A stretch of DNA of 64,000 nucleotides, from the NCBI RefSeq assembly GCF_009796285.1, contig NZ_CP047020.1, forward strand, positions 6,572,001 to 6,636,000, read 5' to 3'. Source of the DNA: Streptomyces broussonetiae. Its GTDB lineage: Bacteria > Actinomycetota > Actinomycetes > Streptomycetales > Streptomycetaceae. Positions 41,182 to 50,110 of this stretch are shown here, piece after piece. The translations under genes were made by a program, and so were the position numbers. The notes under the pieces were generated by a model. That model had not been told where the DNA came from. It saw only the letters and a program-made list of their open reading frames with translations, and made no database searches. Within the stretch, counting starts at the first letter, position 1; each line of letters starts with the position of its first letter.

Positions 41182-43407
41182 ATGGATCTCGTGCCCGCAC
41201 TGGAAGAACCACTGAAGCAATCCTTGAAGTCAGTGCTCGGCCCCGCCACCGCGAAGGTGATGGCCGAGCACCTCGGCCTGCACACCGTCGGCGACCTCCT
41301 GCACCACTACCCGCGCAGATACGAGGAGCGCGGCCAGCTCACCCACCTCGCCGACCTCCCCATGGACGAGCACGTCACGGTGGTCGCCCAGGTCGCCGAC
41401 GCCCGCCTGCACAGCTTCGCCTCCGCCAAGGCCCCGCGCGGCAAGGGTCAGCGCCTCGAGGTCACGATCACCGACGGCAGCGGCCGGCTCCAGCTGGTCT
41501 TCTTCGGCAACGGCGTCCACAAGCCCCACAAGGAGCTGCTGCCGGGCACGCGCGCGATGTTCGCCGGCAAGGTCTCCGTCTTCAACCGCCGCCTCCAACT
41601 CGCCCACCCGGCCTACGAGCTGCTGCGAGGTGACGGCGAGGAGAGCGTCGAGGCCTGGGCCGGCGCCCTGATCCCCATCTACCCGGCCACCGCCAAGCTG
41701 GAGTCCTGGAAGATCGGCAAGGCGGTCCAGACGGTGCTGCCCACCGCCCAGGAAGCCCTCGACCCGCTGCCGCCCGCCCTGCGCGAGGGCCGCGGCCTGG
41801 TCCCGCTCCCCGAGGCCCTGCTCAAGATCCACCGCCCGCACACCAAGGCCGACATCGCCGACGCCCGCGCCCGCCTGAAGTGGGACGAGGCCTTCGTCCT
41901 CCAGGTGGCCCTGGCCCGCCGCCGGCACGCGGACGCCCAACTCCCGGCCGTCCCGCGCAGGCCTAAGGCCGACGGCCTCCTCGCCGCCTTCGACGACCGC
42001 CTGCCCTTCACCCTCACCGAGGGCCAGCAGAAGGTCTCCCAGGAGATCTTCGCCGACCTCGCCACGGAACACCCGATGCACCGGCTGCTGCAAGGCGAGG
42101 TCGGCAGTGGGAAGACGATGGTGGCCCTGCGCGCCATGCTCGCCGTGGTCGACGCGGGCGGCCAGGCGGTCATGCTCGCCCCCACCGAGGTCCTGGCCCA
42201 GCAGCACCACCGCTCGATCACCGAGATGATGGGCGAGCTGGCCGAGGGAGGCATGCTGGGCGGGGCCGAGCAGGCCACCAAGGTCGTCGCGCTCACCGGC
42301 TCCATGGGCGCCGCCGCCCGCCGCCAGGCCCTGCTGGACCTGGTCACCGGCGAGGCCGGAATCGTCATCGGCACCCATGCGCTCATCGAGGACAAGGTCC
42401 AGTTCCACGACCTCGGCCTGGTCGTCGTCGACGAACAGCACCGCTTCGGCGTCGAACAGCGCGACGCCCTGCGCGGCAAGAGCAAACAACCCCCGCACCT
42501 CCTCGTCATGACGGCCACCCCCATCCCGCGCACGGTCGCGATGACGGTCTTCGGCGACCTGGAGACCTCGGTCCTCGACCAGCTCCCGGCCGGCCGCTCA
42601 CCCATCGCGAGCCATGTCGTCCCGGCCGCCGACAAGCCCCACTTCCTCGCCCGTGCCTGGGACCGGATCCGTGAGGAGGTGGCTAACGGCCACCAGGCGT
42701 ACGTCGTCTGCCCCCGCATCGGGGACGACCTCGACGACGCCGACGCGAAAAAGGCCGGCAAGAAGAAGTCCCCCGAGGACGAGGCCGAGAAGCGCCCGCC
42801 CCTCGCGGTCCTGGAGGTGGCCGACCAGCTGGACAAGGGCCCCCTGCGAGGCCTCCGGGTCGAGGTGCTGCACGGCCGTATGCACCCCGACGACAAGGAC
42901 ACGGTGATGCGCCGCTTCGCGGCCGGCGAGACGGACGTCCTGGTCGCCACCACCGTGATCGAGGTGGGCGTCAACGTCCCCAACGCCACGGCCATGGTGA
43001 TCATGGACGCGGACCGCTTCGGCGTCTCCCAGCTCCACCAGCTCCGCGGCCGTGTCGGCCGCGGCTCGGCCCCCGGCCTGTGCCTCCTGGTCACCGAGAT
43101 GCCCGAGGCCGCCGCGGCCCGTCAGCGCCTGAACGCGGTCGCCTCCACCCTCGACGGCTTCGAACTCTCCCGCATCGACCTCGAGCAACGCCGCGAGGGC
43201 GACGTCCTCGGCCAGGCCCAGTCCGGTGCCCGCACCAGCCTGCGCGTCCTGGCGGTCATCGAGGACGAGGAGGTCATCGCGGAGGCGAGGGAGGAGGCGA
43301 CGGCGGTGGTGACGGCGGATCCGGAGCTGGAGCAGCTCCCGGGGCTGCGCACGGCTTTGGACGCCCTCCTGGACGAGGAGAGGGAGCAGTACCTGGAAAA
43401 GGGATGA
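41182..43407 (+). CDS. recG: ATP-dependent DNA helicase RecG
   Basis: A 741-residue branch-migration helicase that regresses stalled forks and processes Holliday junctions. The N-terminal wedge/OB domain spans about 60-170 (DEHVTVVAQVADARLHSF, GSGRLQLVFFGNGVHKPHK). Helicase motif I is GEVGSGKT (305-312), motif II DEQH (417-420), motif III TATPIPRT, and the late motifs are VIEVGVNVPNATAMVI and QLRGRVGRG. ATG at 41182 (MDLVPALEEP); a GTG at 41191 is an alternative. It is about 50 residues longer than E. coli RecG, mostly through a Lys-rich insert near 515-535. Confidence 0.95.
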   Translation: MDLVPALEEPLKQSLKSVLGPATAKVMAEHLGLHTVGDLLHHYPRRYEERGQLTHLADLPMDEHVTVVAQVADARLHSFASAKAPRGKGQRLEVTITDGSGRLQLVFFGNGVHKPHKELLPGTRAMFAGKVSVFNRRLQLAHPAYELLRGDGEESVEAWAGALIPIYPATAKLESWKIGKAVQTVLPTAQEALDPLPPALREGRGLVPLPEALLKIHRPHTKADIADARARLKWDEAFVLQVALARRRHADAQLPAVPRRPKADGLLAAFDDRLPFTLTEGQQKVSQEIFADLATEHPMHRLLQGEVGSGKTMVALRAMLAVVDAGGQAVMLAPTEVLAQQHHRSITEMMGELAEGGMLGGAEQATKVVALTGSMGAAARRQALLDLVTGEAGIVIGTHALIEDKVQFHDLGLVVVDEQHRFGVEQRDALRGKSKQPPHLLVMTATPIPRTVAMTVFGDLETSVLDQLPAGRSPIASHVVPAADKPHFLARAWDRIREEVANGHQAYVVCPRIGDDLDDADAKKAGKKKSPEDEAEKRPPLAVLEVADQLDKGPLRGLRVEVLHGRMHPDDKDTVMRRFAAGETDVLVATTVIEVGVNVPNATAMVIMDADRFGVSQLHQLRGRVGRGSAPGLCLLVTEMPEAAAARQRLNAVASTLDGFELSRIDLEQRREGDVLGQAQSGARTSLRVLAVIEDEEVIAEAREEATAVVTADPELEQLPGLRTALDALLDEEREQYLEKG

Positions 43408-43487
43408 CGTGACCCCACCCAGGGGCGCGGGGAACTGCGCGACCAGCCACACTAGGACGGAACGCACCCCACGACCAAGGACCGAAG

Positions 43488-44075
43488 ATGACCCGCGTGA
43501 TCGCCGGCGCAGCCGGCGGACGTCGCCTCGCGGTGCCGCCGGGCACCGGCACCCGCCCCACCTCCGACCGTGCACGCGAAGGTCTCTTCTCCACCTGGCA
43601 GTCGCTGTGGGGCGGGCCCCTGGACGGCGAGCGGGTCCTCGACCTCTACGCCGGCTCGGGCGCCGTGGGCCTGGAGGCCCTCTCCCGGGGCGCGGGCCAC
43701 ACTCTCCTGGTCGAAGCCGACCCGCGTGCGGCGAGGACCGTCCGCGAGAACGTGAAGAACCTCGGCCTCCCCGGCGCCGAAGTGCGGGCAGGCAAAGCGG
43801 AACAAGTCATCAGAACCGCACCACCCGGCGAGCCGTACGACCTCGTCTTCCTCGACCCCCCGTACGCCGTCACGGACGACGATCTTCGCGAGATTCTGCT
43901 CACACTCCGCTCGGAGGGCTGGCTCGCCGAAGAAGCCCTCGTCACCGTGGAGCGCAGCACCAGAGGCGGTGAATTCCGCTGGCCCGACGGCTTCGTACCA
44001 CTGAGGTCCCGTCGCTACGGCGAGGGAACGTTTTGGTACGGTCGCGCCGCCTCTACGTGCGAAGACGCACGATGA
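43488..44075 (+). CDS. rsmD: 16S rRNA (guanine966-N2)-methyltransferase RsmD
   Basis: A 195-residue SAM-dependent methyltransferase for m2G966 of 16S rRNA. TRVIAGAAGGRRLAVPPG and RPTSDRAREGLFSTW are the family's N-terminal RNA-binding signature. Motif I is VLDLYAGSGAVGLEAL (the SAM site), and motif IV is FLDPPY. ATG at 43488 follows GACCGAAG. It ends as ATGA against an in-frame upstream start of coaD; the rsmD-coaD pair is a conserved order. Confidence 0.93.
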   Translation: MTRVIAGAAGGRRLAVPPGTGTRPTSDRAREGLFSTWQSLWGGPLDGERVLDLYAGSGAVGLEALSRGAGHTLLVEADPRAARTVRENVKNLGLPGAEVRAGKAEQVIRTAPPGEPYDLVFLDPPYAVTDDDLREILLTLRSEGWLAEEALVTVERSTRGGEFRWPDGFVPLRSRRYGEGTFWYGRAASTCEDAR

Positions 44076-44101
44076 CCGGACCGGAGAGCGAGGGATCACA
44101 A

Positions 44102-44581
44102 GTGCGCCGCGCCGTCTGTCCCGGGTCGTTCGACCCGATCACCAACGGACATCTCGACATCATTGCCCGCGCCTCCCGTCTGTACGACGAGGTCTATGTC
44201 GCGGTGATGATCAACAAGTCCAAGAAGGGCATGTTCGAGATCGAGGAGCGGATCGAGCTGATCCGCGAGGTCACCGCCGACTACGCCAACGTCCGGGTCG
44301 AGGCCTTCCACGGCCTCCTCGTCGACTTCTGCAAGCAGCGCGACATCCCCGCCATCGTCAAGGGCCTGCGTGCGGTCAGCGACTTCGACTACGAGCTGCA
44401 GATGGCCCAGATGAACATCGGCCTCACCGGCGTCGAGACGCTCTTCGTGCCCACCAACCCCACCTACAGCTTCCTCTCCTCCTCGCTGGTGAAGGAGGTC
44501 GCCGCCTGGGGCGGCGACGTCTCCCACCTGGTGCCCGCCCCGGTGCTCGAGGCCCTGAACAAGCGCCTGCGCAAGGACTGA
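44102..44581 (+). CDS. coaD: Phosphopantetheine adenylyltransferase
   Basis: A 159-residue CoaD, catalysing the fourth step of CoA synthesis. The nucleotidyltransferase start RRAVCPGSFDPITNGHLDII holds the T/HxGH-type NGH; FHGLLVDFCK, VKGLRAVSDFDYE and TYSFLSSSLVKEVA complete the site. I prefer the GTG at 44102 because it follows GAGGGA and gives the family's usual length. An ATG at 44072 overlapping the rsmD stop would add ten residues (MTGPESEGSQ) and cannot be excluded. Confidence 0.95.
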   Translation: MRRAVCPGSFDPITNGHLDIIARASRLYDEVYVAVMINKSKKGMFEIEERIELIREVTADYANVRVEAFHGLLVDFCKQRDIPAIVKGLRAVSDFDYELQMAQMNIGLTGVETLFVPTNPTYSFLSSSLVKEVAAWGGDVSHLVPAPVLEALNKRLRKD

Positions 44582-44638
44582 TGGGACTACAGTCGTCCCG
44601 TCCGTCTCCAACCCGGCTGTAGAGAGTGGCGAGCACAG

Positions 44639-45727
44639 GTGGACGTGCAGAAGAAGCTCGACGAGATCGTGTCCGCGGTCGCCGGCGCCCGGGCCATGCC
44701 CATGTCGGCGTCGTGCGTGATCAACCGCGCCGAGCTGCTCGCGATGCTGGAAGAGGTGCGCCAGGCCCTGCCCGGTTCCCTCGCGCAGGCGCAGGAGCTG
44801 ATCGGCGGCCGTGAGCAGATGGTCGAGCAGGCCCGGCAGGAGGCCGAGCGGATCATCGAGACCGCGCACGTCGAGCGCGGCTCGCTGATCTCCGACACCG
44901 AGATCGCCCGCCGCTCCCAGAGCGAGGCCGACCGGATCCTCGCCGAGGCCCGCCAGGAGGCCGAGGAGGTCCGCGCCGAGGCCGACGACTACGTCGACTC
45001 CAAGCTCGCCAACTTCGAGGTCGTCCTCACCAAGACCCTCGGCTCGGTCGGCCGCGGCCGCGAGAAGCTGCTCGGCACCGGCCCCGGCCTGGACGAGAAC
45101 GGCTACGAGGACGAGGACGCCCCCGAGCGCAGCCACGATCCGGAGACCCTGCGCCACACGGCCGACCAGTACGTCGACGCCAAGCTGGGTGCCTTCGAAG
45201 CGGTCCTCGCCAAGACCCTGGAGGCGGTCGGGCGCGGCCGGCAGAAGCTGCACGGCCGGATCGCCACGGACGACCTCGGCGCCCTCGCCGACGACACCAC
45301 GACCTTCCAGCACTCCAGCGACGCCGACTACCTCGCCGACCTCGCGGCTCTCGCCGAGCAGGACGCCCCGGCCGAACGCCCGGACCGGTCGGCGCAGCCG
45401 CAACAGCCGCAGCAGCCGCAGCCGTCGTACGAGCCGCAGCCCGCCTACGGCTACCAGCAGCAGCCGGACCCGTACGCGGGCTTCCCGCAGCAGCAGGGCT
45501 ACGGCGGCCAGCAGGACGCCTACGGCTACCAGCAGGCCGACCCCTACGCCGCCTACCAGGGCTCCTACGACCCCCAGCAGGGCGGCTACGACCCGCAGCA
45601 GGCGCACCAGCAGTCCCACCAGCACCAGGTGCACCAGGATTACGCCCTCGACGAGACCAGCCTCTTCGACACCGGCATGATCAGCGCGGAGCAGCTGAGG
45701 GCGTACGAACAGGGCCGGGGTCTGTAG
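44639..45727 (+). CDS. Coiled-coil protein with Gln/Tyr-rich tail (DivIVA-like)
   Basis: A 362-residue protein. Residues 1-130 form a long coiled coil (ELIGGREQMVEQARQEAERI, SQSEADRILAEARQEAEEVR) ending in ADDYVDSKLANFEVVLTKTL. A similar block, ADQYVDAKLGAFEAVLAKTL, recurs near 178-197, so there is an internal repeat. From about 235 the chain is disordered and rich in QQ, GY and PY, with DPYAxY elements. It is annotated in streptomycetes as a cell-division initiation or ATP-synthase-b-like protein; the relation to DivIVA is only through coiled-coil character. GTG at 44639. It lies between coaD and the DUF177-rpmF pair. Confidence 0.8.
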   Translation: MDVQKKLDEIVSAVAGARAMPMSASCVINRAELLAMLEEVRQALPGSLAQAQELIGGREQMVEQARQEAERIIETAHVERGSLISDTEIARRSQSEADRILAEARQEAEEVRAEADDYVDSKLANFEVVLTKTLGSVGRGREKLLGTGPGLDENGYEDEDAPERSHDPETLRHTADQYVDAKLGAFEAVLAKTLEAVGRGRQKLHGRIATDDLGALADDTTTFQHSSDADYLADLAALAEQDAPAERPDRSAQPQQPQQPQPSYEPQPAYGYQQQPDPYAGFPQQQGYGGQQDAYGYQQADPYAAYQGSYDPQQGGYDPQQAHQQSHQHQVHQDYALDETSLFDTGMISAEQLRAYEQGRGL

Positions 45728-45878
45728 CGGGCGGGGGACACCGCCCTGCGACCACCGGATTGGGCCGAGAGCGAAAGGTCCAGTATCCTGGCTCTTCGGT
45801 CGCGCGTATACCCGCGGTCACCGCTGCCCGGAACACCGACGGGCGGCGTCCCTCCGAGTTCAAAGATCGAAAGCAGGA

Positions 45879-46532
45879 ATGGCTCCCAACGCCCGCCTCG
45901 ACCACCGCAATCCTCTCGTGTTCGACACACACGAGCTGGGGCGGCGTCCTGGCGCGCTGCAGCGCCTGACCCGCACGATCGACGCTCCCGTGGATCTCGG
46001 CATCCAGGGGGTCATCGGAGTGCCGGAGGGCGCGCCGGTGGAGCTGGAGCTCCGGCTCGAGTCGGTCATGGAAGGGGTGCTCGTCACAGGCACCGCCCGT
46101 GCACAGGCCGAGGGGGAGTGCGTAAGGTGTCTGGAGCCGGTCGAGCTGGAGCTCGAAGCGGACTTCCAGGAACTGTTCTCGTACCCTGACGCCGACGACC
46201 GGGGCCGCGTGATCGCGGAACCGGGCGACGACGCCGAGGACGACGAGGACAGGTTCTTCCTCGAGGACGGACTTTTCGACCTCGAACCTCTGCTGCGCGA
46301 TGCGGTGGTGCTCGCACTGCCGATGCAGCCGGTGTGCCAGGAAAGCTGCCCGGGTCTGTGCTCCGAGTGCGGAGCGCGGCTCGCGGACGACCAGGACCAC
46401 CACCACGACGCCGTCGACATCCGTTGGGCGGCTTTGCAGGGACTCGCCGGTTCACTCGAAGACGGCGAGAAGGACGAGATGAGCGGCGGCGCGCCTCAGT
46501 CAGCACGCGCCGACGAGAAGCAGGAGAAGTAG
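45879..46532 (+). CDS. DUF177 (YceD-like) protein
   Basis: A 217-residue YceD/DUF177 protein. The family, in the E. coli and plant cases, helps 23S rRNA accumulate, and it is nearly always next to rpmF. Seen here: FDTHELGRRPGALQRLTRTI, GECVRCLEPVELELEADFQE, and CQESCPGLCSECGARL, which adds a second Cys cluster able to bind zinc. The C-terminal 40 residues are charged and disordered. ATG at 45879 follows AGCAGGA. The stop lies 2 bp before rpmF, so they are coupled. Confidence 0.9.
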   Translation: MAPNARLDHRNPLVFDTHELGRRPGALQRLTRTIDAPVDLGIQGVIGVPEGAPVELELRLESVMEGVLVTGTARAQAEGECVRCLEPVELELEADFQELFSYPDADDRGRVIAEPGDDAEDDEDRFFLEDGLFDLEPLLRDAVVLALPMQPVCQESCPGLCSECGARLADDQDHHHDAVDIRWAALQGLAGSLEDGEKDEMSGGAPQSARADEKQEK

Positions 46533-46534
46533 CC

Positions 46535-46708
46535 GTGGCTGTTCCGAAGCGGAAGATGTCGCGCAGCAACACGCGCCACCGCCGGTCGCAGTGGAAGGCT
46601 GCGGTCCCCACCCTGGTTGCGTGCGAGCGCTGCCACGAGCCCAAGCAGCAGCACATCGCGTGCCCGTCTTGCGGCACTTACAACAAGCGCCAGGTCCTCG
46701 AGGTCTGA
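46535..46708 (+). CDS. rpmF: 50S ribosomal protein L32
   Basis: A 57-residue L32. It begins VAVPKRKMSRSNTRHRRSQW and contains two CxxC pairs (CERC, CPSC) for zinc, ending NKRQVLEV. This is the zinc-binding form. GTG start at 46535, two bases after the DUF177 stop, with GGAGAAG upstream. Confidence 0.97.
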   Translation: MAVPKRKMSRSNTRHRRSQWKAAVPTLVACERCHEPKQQHIACPSCGTYNKRQVLEV

Positions 46709-46727
46709 GCGGCTGGTGAGAGGCACT

Positions 46728-47531
46728 GTGTCCACGCCGAAGAAGAACTCTGCGGACAACCAGGCCTCGTCCCACACGCTTCTGGAAGGGCGGCTCGGCT
46801 ATCAGCTCGAGTCCGCCCTTCTGGTGCGCGCGCTGACCCACCGTTCCTACGCGTACGAGAACGGCGGTCTGCCGACGAACGAGCGGCTGGAGTTCCTCGG
46901 GGACTCCGTGCTCGGCCTCGTCGTCACGGACACGCTGTACCGCACCCACCCCGACCTGCCCGAAGGCCAGCTGGCCAAGCTGCGGGCCGCGGTGGTCAAC
47001 TCGCGTGCGCTGGCGGAGGTCGGCCGTGGCCTTGACCTGGGCTCCTTCATCCGGCTCGGCCGTGGTGAAGAGGGCACAGGAGGCCGGGACAAGGCGTCCA
47101 TCCTCGCCGACACCCTGGAAGCGGTGATCGGTGCGGTCTATCTCGACCAGGGCCTCGACGCGGCGTCCGAGCTGGTGCACCGGCTCTTCGACCCGCTGAT
47201 CGAGAAGTCCTCCAACCTCGGTGCCGGCCTGGACTGGAAGACCAGTCTCCAGGAGCTGACCGCGATCGAGGGGCTCGGCGTGCCCGAGTACCTGGTCACG
47301 GAGACCGGCCCCGACCACGAGAAGACCTTCACTGCTGCCGCCCGCGTCGGAGGCGTCTCGTACGGCACCGGCACCGGCCGCAGCAAGAAGGAGGCGGAGC
47401 AGCAGGCCGCCGAGTCCGCCTGGCGGTCCATCCGGGCTGCGGCGGACGAGCGCGCCAAGGCGGCGAAGGCCGCCAAGGAAGCAGACGAGGCCGCCGCCGC
47501 CGACGGCGAGGCGTCGTCCGCGCCCGCCTGA
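46728..47531 (+). CDS. rnc: Ribonuclease III (AbsB homologue)
   Basis: A 267-residue RNase III that processes rRNA and cuts double-stranded RNA. The endonuclease domain (about 18-160) has ERLEFLGDSVLGLVV, the family signature with the metal-binding Glu and Asp, and DTLEAVIGAVYLD. The dsRNA-binding domain (170-245) ends in GTGRSKKEAEQQAAESAW. The C-terminal 30 residues are Ala/Lys/Glu-rich. In S. coelicolor this gene is absB, required for antibiotic production. GTG at 46728 has GAGAGG upstream; the GTG at 46716 would add four residues. Confidence 0.95.
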   Translation: MSTPKKNSADNQASSHTLLEGRLGYQLESALLVRALTHRSYAYENGGLPTNERLEFLGDSVLGLVVTDTLYRTHPDLPEGQLAKLRAAVVNSRALAEVGRGLDLGSFIRLGRGEEGTGGRDKASILADTLEAVIGAVYLDQGLDAASELVHRLFDPLIEKSSNLGAGLDWKTSLQELTAIEGLGVPEYLVTETGPDHEKTFTAAARVGGVSYGTGTGRSKKEAEQQAAESAWRSIRAAADERAKAAKAAKEADEAAAADGEASSAPA

Positions 47532-47543
47532 CCCACAGCAGTA

Positions 47544-47585
47544 CCGAGCGCCCGCCCCGCCACCGACGACGGGGCGGGCGCTCGG
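47544..47585. terminator. Terminator behind rnc
   Basis: A perfect 16-bp stem, CCGAGCGCCCGCCCCG at 47544-47559 and its complement at 47570-47585. mutM begins only 42 bp later and so probably has its own promoter or depends on read-through. Confidence 0.8.
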
Positions 47586-47627
47586 CTCGTCCACCGCTGT
47601 GTACGACCACTCCGTACGGGGGTTTCG

Positions 47628-48488
47628 ATGCCCGAGTTGCCCGAGGTCGAGGTCGTCCGGCGCGGCCTGGCACGCTGGGTCGCCCATCGCACCGTCGCCG
47701 AGGTCGAGGTGCTGCACCCGCGCGCCGTACGCCGGCACATCGCGGGCGCCGAAGACTTCGCGCACCGCCTCAAGGGACATCACATCGGCACCCCCAGCCG
47801 CCGCGGCAAGTACCTGTGGCTGCCGCTGGAGGAGACGAACCAGTCCGTCCTCGCCCACCTCGGCATGAGCGGCCAGCTGCTGGTGCAGCCGCACGAGGCG
47901 CCGGACGAGAAGCACCTGCGCATCCGCGTGCGGTTCGCCGACTCCCTCGGCACCGAACTGCGCTTCGTCGACCAGCGCACCTTCGGCGGGCTGTCGTTGC
48001 ACGACAACACCCCCGACGGCCTGCCCGACGTCATCGCGCACATCGCCCGCGACCCCCTCGACCCGCTGTTCGACGACGAGGCCTTCCACCAGGCGCTGCG
48101 CCGCAAGCGCAGCACCATCAAGCGGGCCCTGCTGGACCAGTCGCTGATCAGCGGGGTCGGCAACATCTACGCGGACGAGGCGCTGTGGCGCGCCCGCATC
48201 CACTACGAGCGCCCGACGGCGAACTTCACCCGCCCGGTCACGGCCGAACTCCTCGGCCACGTCCGGGACGTGATGAACGCCGCCCTCGCCGTCGGCGGCA
48301 CCAGCTTCGACAGCCTGTACGTCAACGTCAACGGCGAGTCGGGCTACTTCGACCGGTCCCTGGACGCGTACGGCCGCGAGGGCGAGCCCTGCAGGCGGTG
48401 CGGTACGCCGATGCGCCGCCGTCCCTGGATGAACCGGTCCAGCTACTTCTGCCCCAAGTGTCAGAGGGCGCCGCGCGTCTCGTCGTAA
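47628..48488 (+). CDS. mutM: Formamidopyrimidine-DNA glycosylase
   Basis: A 286-residue Fpg/MutM that removes 8-oxoguanine and formamidopyrimidines. The catalytic N-terminus MPELPEVEVVRRGL supplies the Pro1 nucleophile and Glu2 after Met removal. RRGKYLWL, LAHLGMSGQLL, ISGVGNIYADEALW and the C-terminal zinc finger (CRRCGTPM, CPKC) are complete. ATG at 47628. Its last 28 bp overlap the convergent HxlR gene. Confidence 0.95.
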   Translation: MPELPEVEVVRRGLARWVAHRTVAEVEVLHPRAVRRHIAGAEDFAHRLKGHHIGTPSRRGKYLWLPLEETNQSVLAHLGMSGQLLVQPHEAPDEKHLRIRVRFADSLGTELRFVDQRTFGGLSLHDNTPDGLPDVIAHIARDPLDPLFDDEAFHQALRRKRSTIKRALLDQSLISGVGNIYADEALWRARIHYERPTANFTRPVTAELLGHVRDVMNAALAVGGTSFDSLYVNVNGESGYFDRSLDAYGREGEPCRRCGTPMRRRPWMNRSSYFCPKCQRAPRVSS

Positions 48489-48856
48489 CGCGCGCGTGCC
48501 GCCAGCACGTCGTCCATCGCTCCCTCCACGCAGTGGATGAGCGACAGCAGGCGCTCGGCGACCTGGCGGCCCAGGGGGGTCAGGTCGTAGTCCACGCGCG
48601 GCGGGTTCGTCGGCTGTGCCTCGCGGTGCACGAGGCCGTCGCGCTCCAGCGCGTGCAGCGTCTGGGACAGCATCTTCTCGCTCACCCCGTCGACCCGGCG
48701 GCGCAGCTCGTTGAAGCGCAGCGACCCCTCGTACAGCGCGCCGAGCGTCAGCCCGCCCCAGCGGCCCGTGACGTGCTCCAGCGTTCCGCGCGACGGGCAG
48801 GCCTTGGCGAAGACGTCGTAGGCGAGGTTGTCGAGGTCCTGGGTGGTGGCGGTCAT
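48461..48856 (-). CDS. HxlR-family transcriptional regulator
   Basis: A 131-residue winged-helix HxlR regulator (CPSRGTLEHVTGRWGGLTLG, then FNELRRRVDGVSEKMLSQTL, LERDGLVHREAQPTNPPRVD, YDLTPLGRQVAERL). The Cys in ACPSR is at the redox-sensing position of HypR/QorR-type members, which respond to quinones or diamide. I chose the ATG at 48856, where the conserved N-terminus begins; the frame runs back to 48907. It is divergent from a flavodoxin-like quinone reductase, with a perfect inverted repeat between them, so it is probably the reductase's redox-responsive repressor. Confidence 0.9.
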   Translation of the reverse strand: MTATTQDLDNLAYDVFAKACPSRGTLEHVTGRWGGLTLGALYEGSLRFNELRRRVDGVSEKMLSQTLHALERDGLVHREAQPTNPPRVDYDLTPLGRQVAERLLSLIHCVEGAMDDVLAARARYDETRGAL

Positions 48857-48896
48857 GACCGCAAGGGTACGCCGACGCAGCGCTAACCGCGAGGTT

Positions 48897-48917
48897 GCAC
48901 TAACCAAAAGTTAGTGC
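48897..48917. promoter_or_regulatory. Probable HxlR operator
   Basis: A perfect inverted repeat, GCACTAAC-CAAAA-GTTAGTGC, between the divergent HxlR and flavodoxin genes. The AT-rich core and 8-bp arms fit an HxlR dimer site. Confidence 0.65.
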
Positions 48918-48983
48918 TTACCTGTGGTCAGTGCTTTTGAGCTGCCCACTCGCCTTCCGGGCTGTCCGATCGAGGAGTCTGTT

Positions 48984-49568
48984 GTGTCCACCCCTGTCGT
49001 TTCCATCGCCTACCACTCCGGCTTCGGCCACACCGCCGTCCTGGCCGAGGCCGTCCGTGCCGGTGCCGCCGACGCGGGCGCCGAGGTGCACCTGATCAAG
49101 GTCGACGAGATCACCGACGAGCAGTGGGAGACGCTGGACCGCTCCGACGCGATCGTCTTCGGCTCGCCCACCTACATGGGCACTGCCTCCGGTGCCTTCC
49201 ACGTCTTCGCCGAGGGCACCGCGGGCCGCTGGTACACCCGCGCCTGGCAGGACAAGCTGGCCGCCGGTTTCACCAACTCGGCCTCCAAGAGCGGCGACAA
49301 GCTGCACACGCTGCAGTTCTTCCAGACGCTCGCCGCCCAGCACGGCATGACCTGGGTCAACCTGGGCCTGCTCCCCGGCTGGAACGCCAGCACCGCCTCC
49401 GAGAACGACCTCAACCGCCTCGGCTTCTTCTCCGGCGCCGCCGCGCAGAGCAACAACGACCAGGGCCCCGAGGGTGTCCACAAGGCGGACATCGCCACTG
49501 CCGAGCACCTGGGCCGCCGGGTGACGGAGACGGCGCTGGTCCTCGTCCGTGGCCGGGCCGCGGCCTGA
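48984..49568 (+). CDS. Flavodoxin-like NAD(P)H-dependent quinone reductase (WrbA-like)
   Basis: A 194-residue flavodoxin-fold reductase that uses FMN to reduce quinones by two electrons. SIAYHSGFGHTAVLAEAVRA is the FMN phosphate loop; DAIVFGSPTYMGTASGAFHV and KLAAGFTNSASKSGDKLHTL are the flavin-ring segments found in WrbA-like proteins. GTG at 48984 follows GAGGAG. Control by the adjacent HxlR repressor suggests a role in quinone or electrophile stress. Confidence 0.88.
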   Translation: MSTPVVSIAYHSGFGHTAVLAEAVRAGAADAGAEVHLIKVDEITDEQWETLDRSDAIVFGSPTYMGTASGAFHVFAEGTAGRWYTRAWQDKLAAGFTNSASKSGDKLHTLQFFQTLAAQHGMTWVNLGLLPGWNASTASENDLNRLGFFSGAAAQSNNDQGPEGVHKADIATAEHLGRRVTETALVLVRGRAAA

Positions 49569-49620
49569 AGCCGGTGAAAAGCGGGGGACTCGGGCATGCC
49601 GGACTGTGTACGGTCCCGGT

Positions 49621-50100
49621 ATGCCCGAGCTGCACCTGCTCCGCACGGACCACGCCCCCGCACTCCTCGCCTTCGAACGGGAGAACCGGGCGTACTTCGC
49701 CGCGTCGATCCCGGACCGGGGCGAGGAGTACTTCACCCGCTTCGAGGAGCGGCTGCACGCCCTGCTCGCCGAGCAGGCGGCGGGCGTCGGCTTCTTCCAC
49801 GTGGTGACGGGCGCCGACGGCGAGCTGCTCGGGCGGGTCAACCTCACCGAGGTGGCGGACGGCGGTGCCGACCTCGGCTACCGCATCGCCGAGCGTGCCG
49901 CCGGCCGGGGGCTGGCCACCTGGGCCGTACAGGAGCTGTGCACACGCGCCGCCGAGCAGTACGGGCTGAGCGTCCTCAGGGCCGCCACCACCCTCGACAA
50001 CGCGGCCTCGCAGGCCGTGCTCGCCCGTACCGGCTTCGTCGTCGTCGGCAGTACACGGCTCAGCGGCCGCCCAGGACTGACCTACCGGCGCGGCCTGTGA
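49621..50100 (+). CDS. GNAT family N-acetyltransferase (RimJ/RimL-like)
   Basis: A 159-residue acetyltransferase. The fold is clear: LLAFERENRAYFAASIPDRG, GRVNLTEVADGGADLGYRIA, the acetyl-CoA loop AERAAGRGLATWAVQ and RAATTLDNAASQAVLARTGF. Members modify N-terminal amino groups of ribosomal proteins or small amines; the target here is unknown. ATG at 49621; a Shine-Dalgarno sequence is not obvious. It lies 52 bp after the flavodoxin gene and may share its transcript. Confidence 0.87.
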   Translation: MPELHLLRTDHAPALLAFERENRAYFAASIPDRGEEYFTRFEERLHALLAEQAAGVGFFHVVTGADGELLGRVNLTEVADGGADLGYRIAERAAGRGLATWAVQELCTRAAEQYGLSVLRAATTLDNAASQAVLARTGFVVVGSTRLSGRPGLTYRRGL

Positions 50101-50110
50101 GCGCCGAGCG

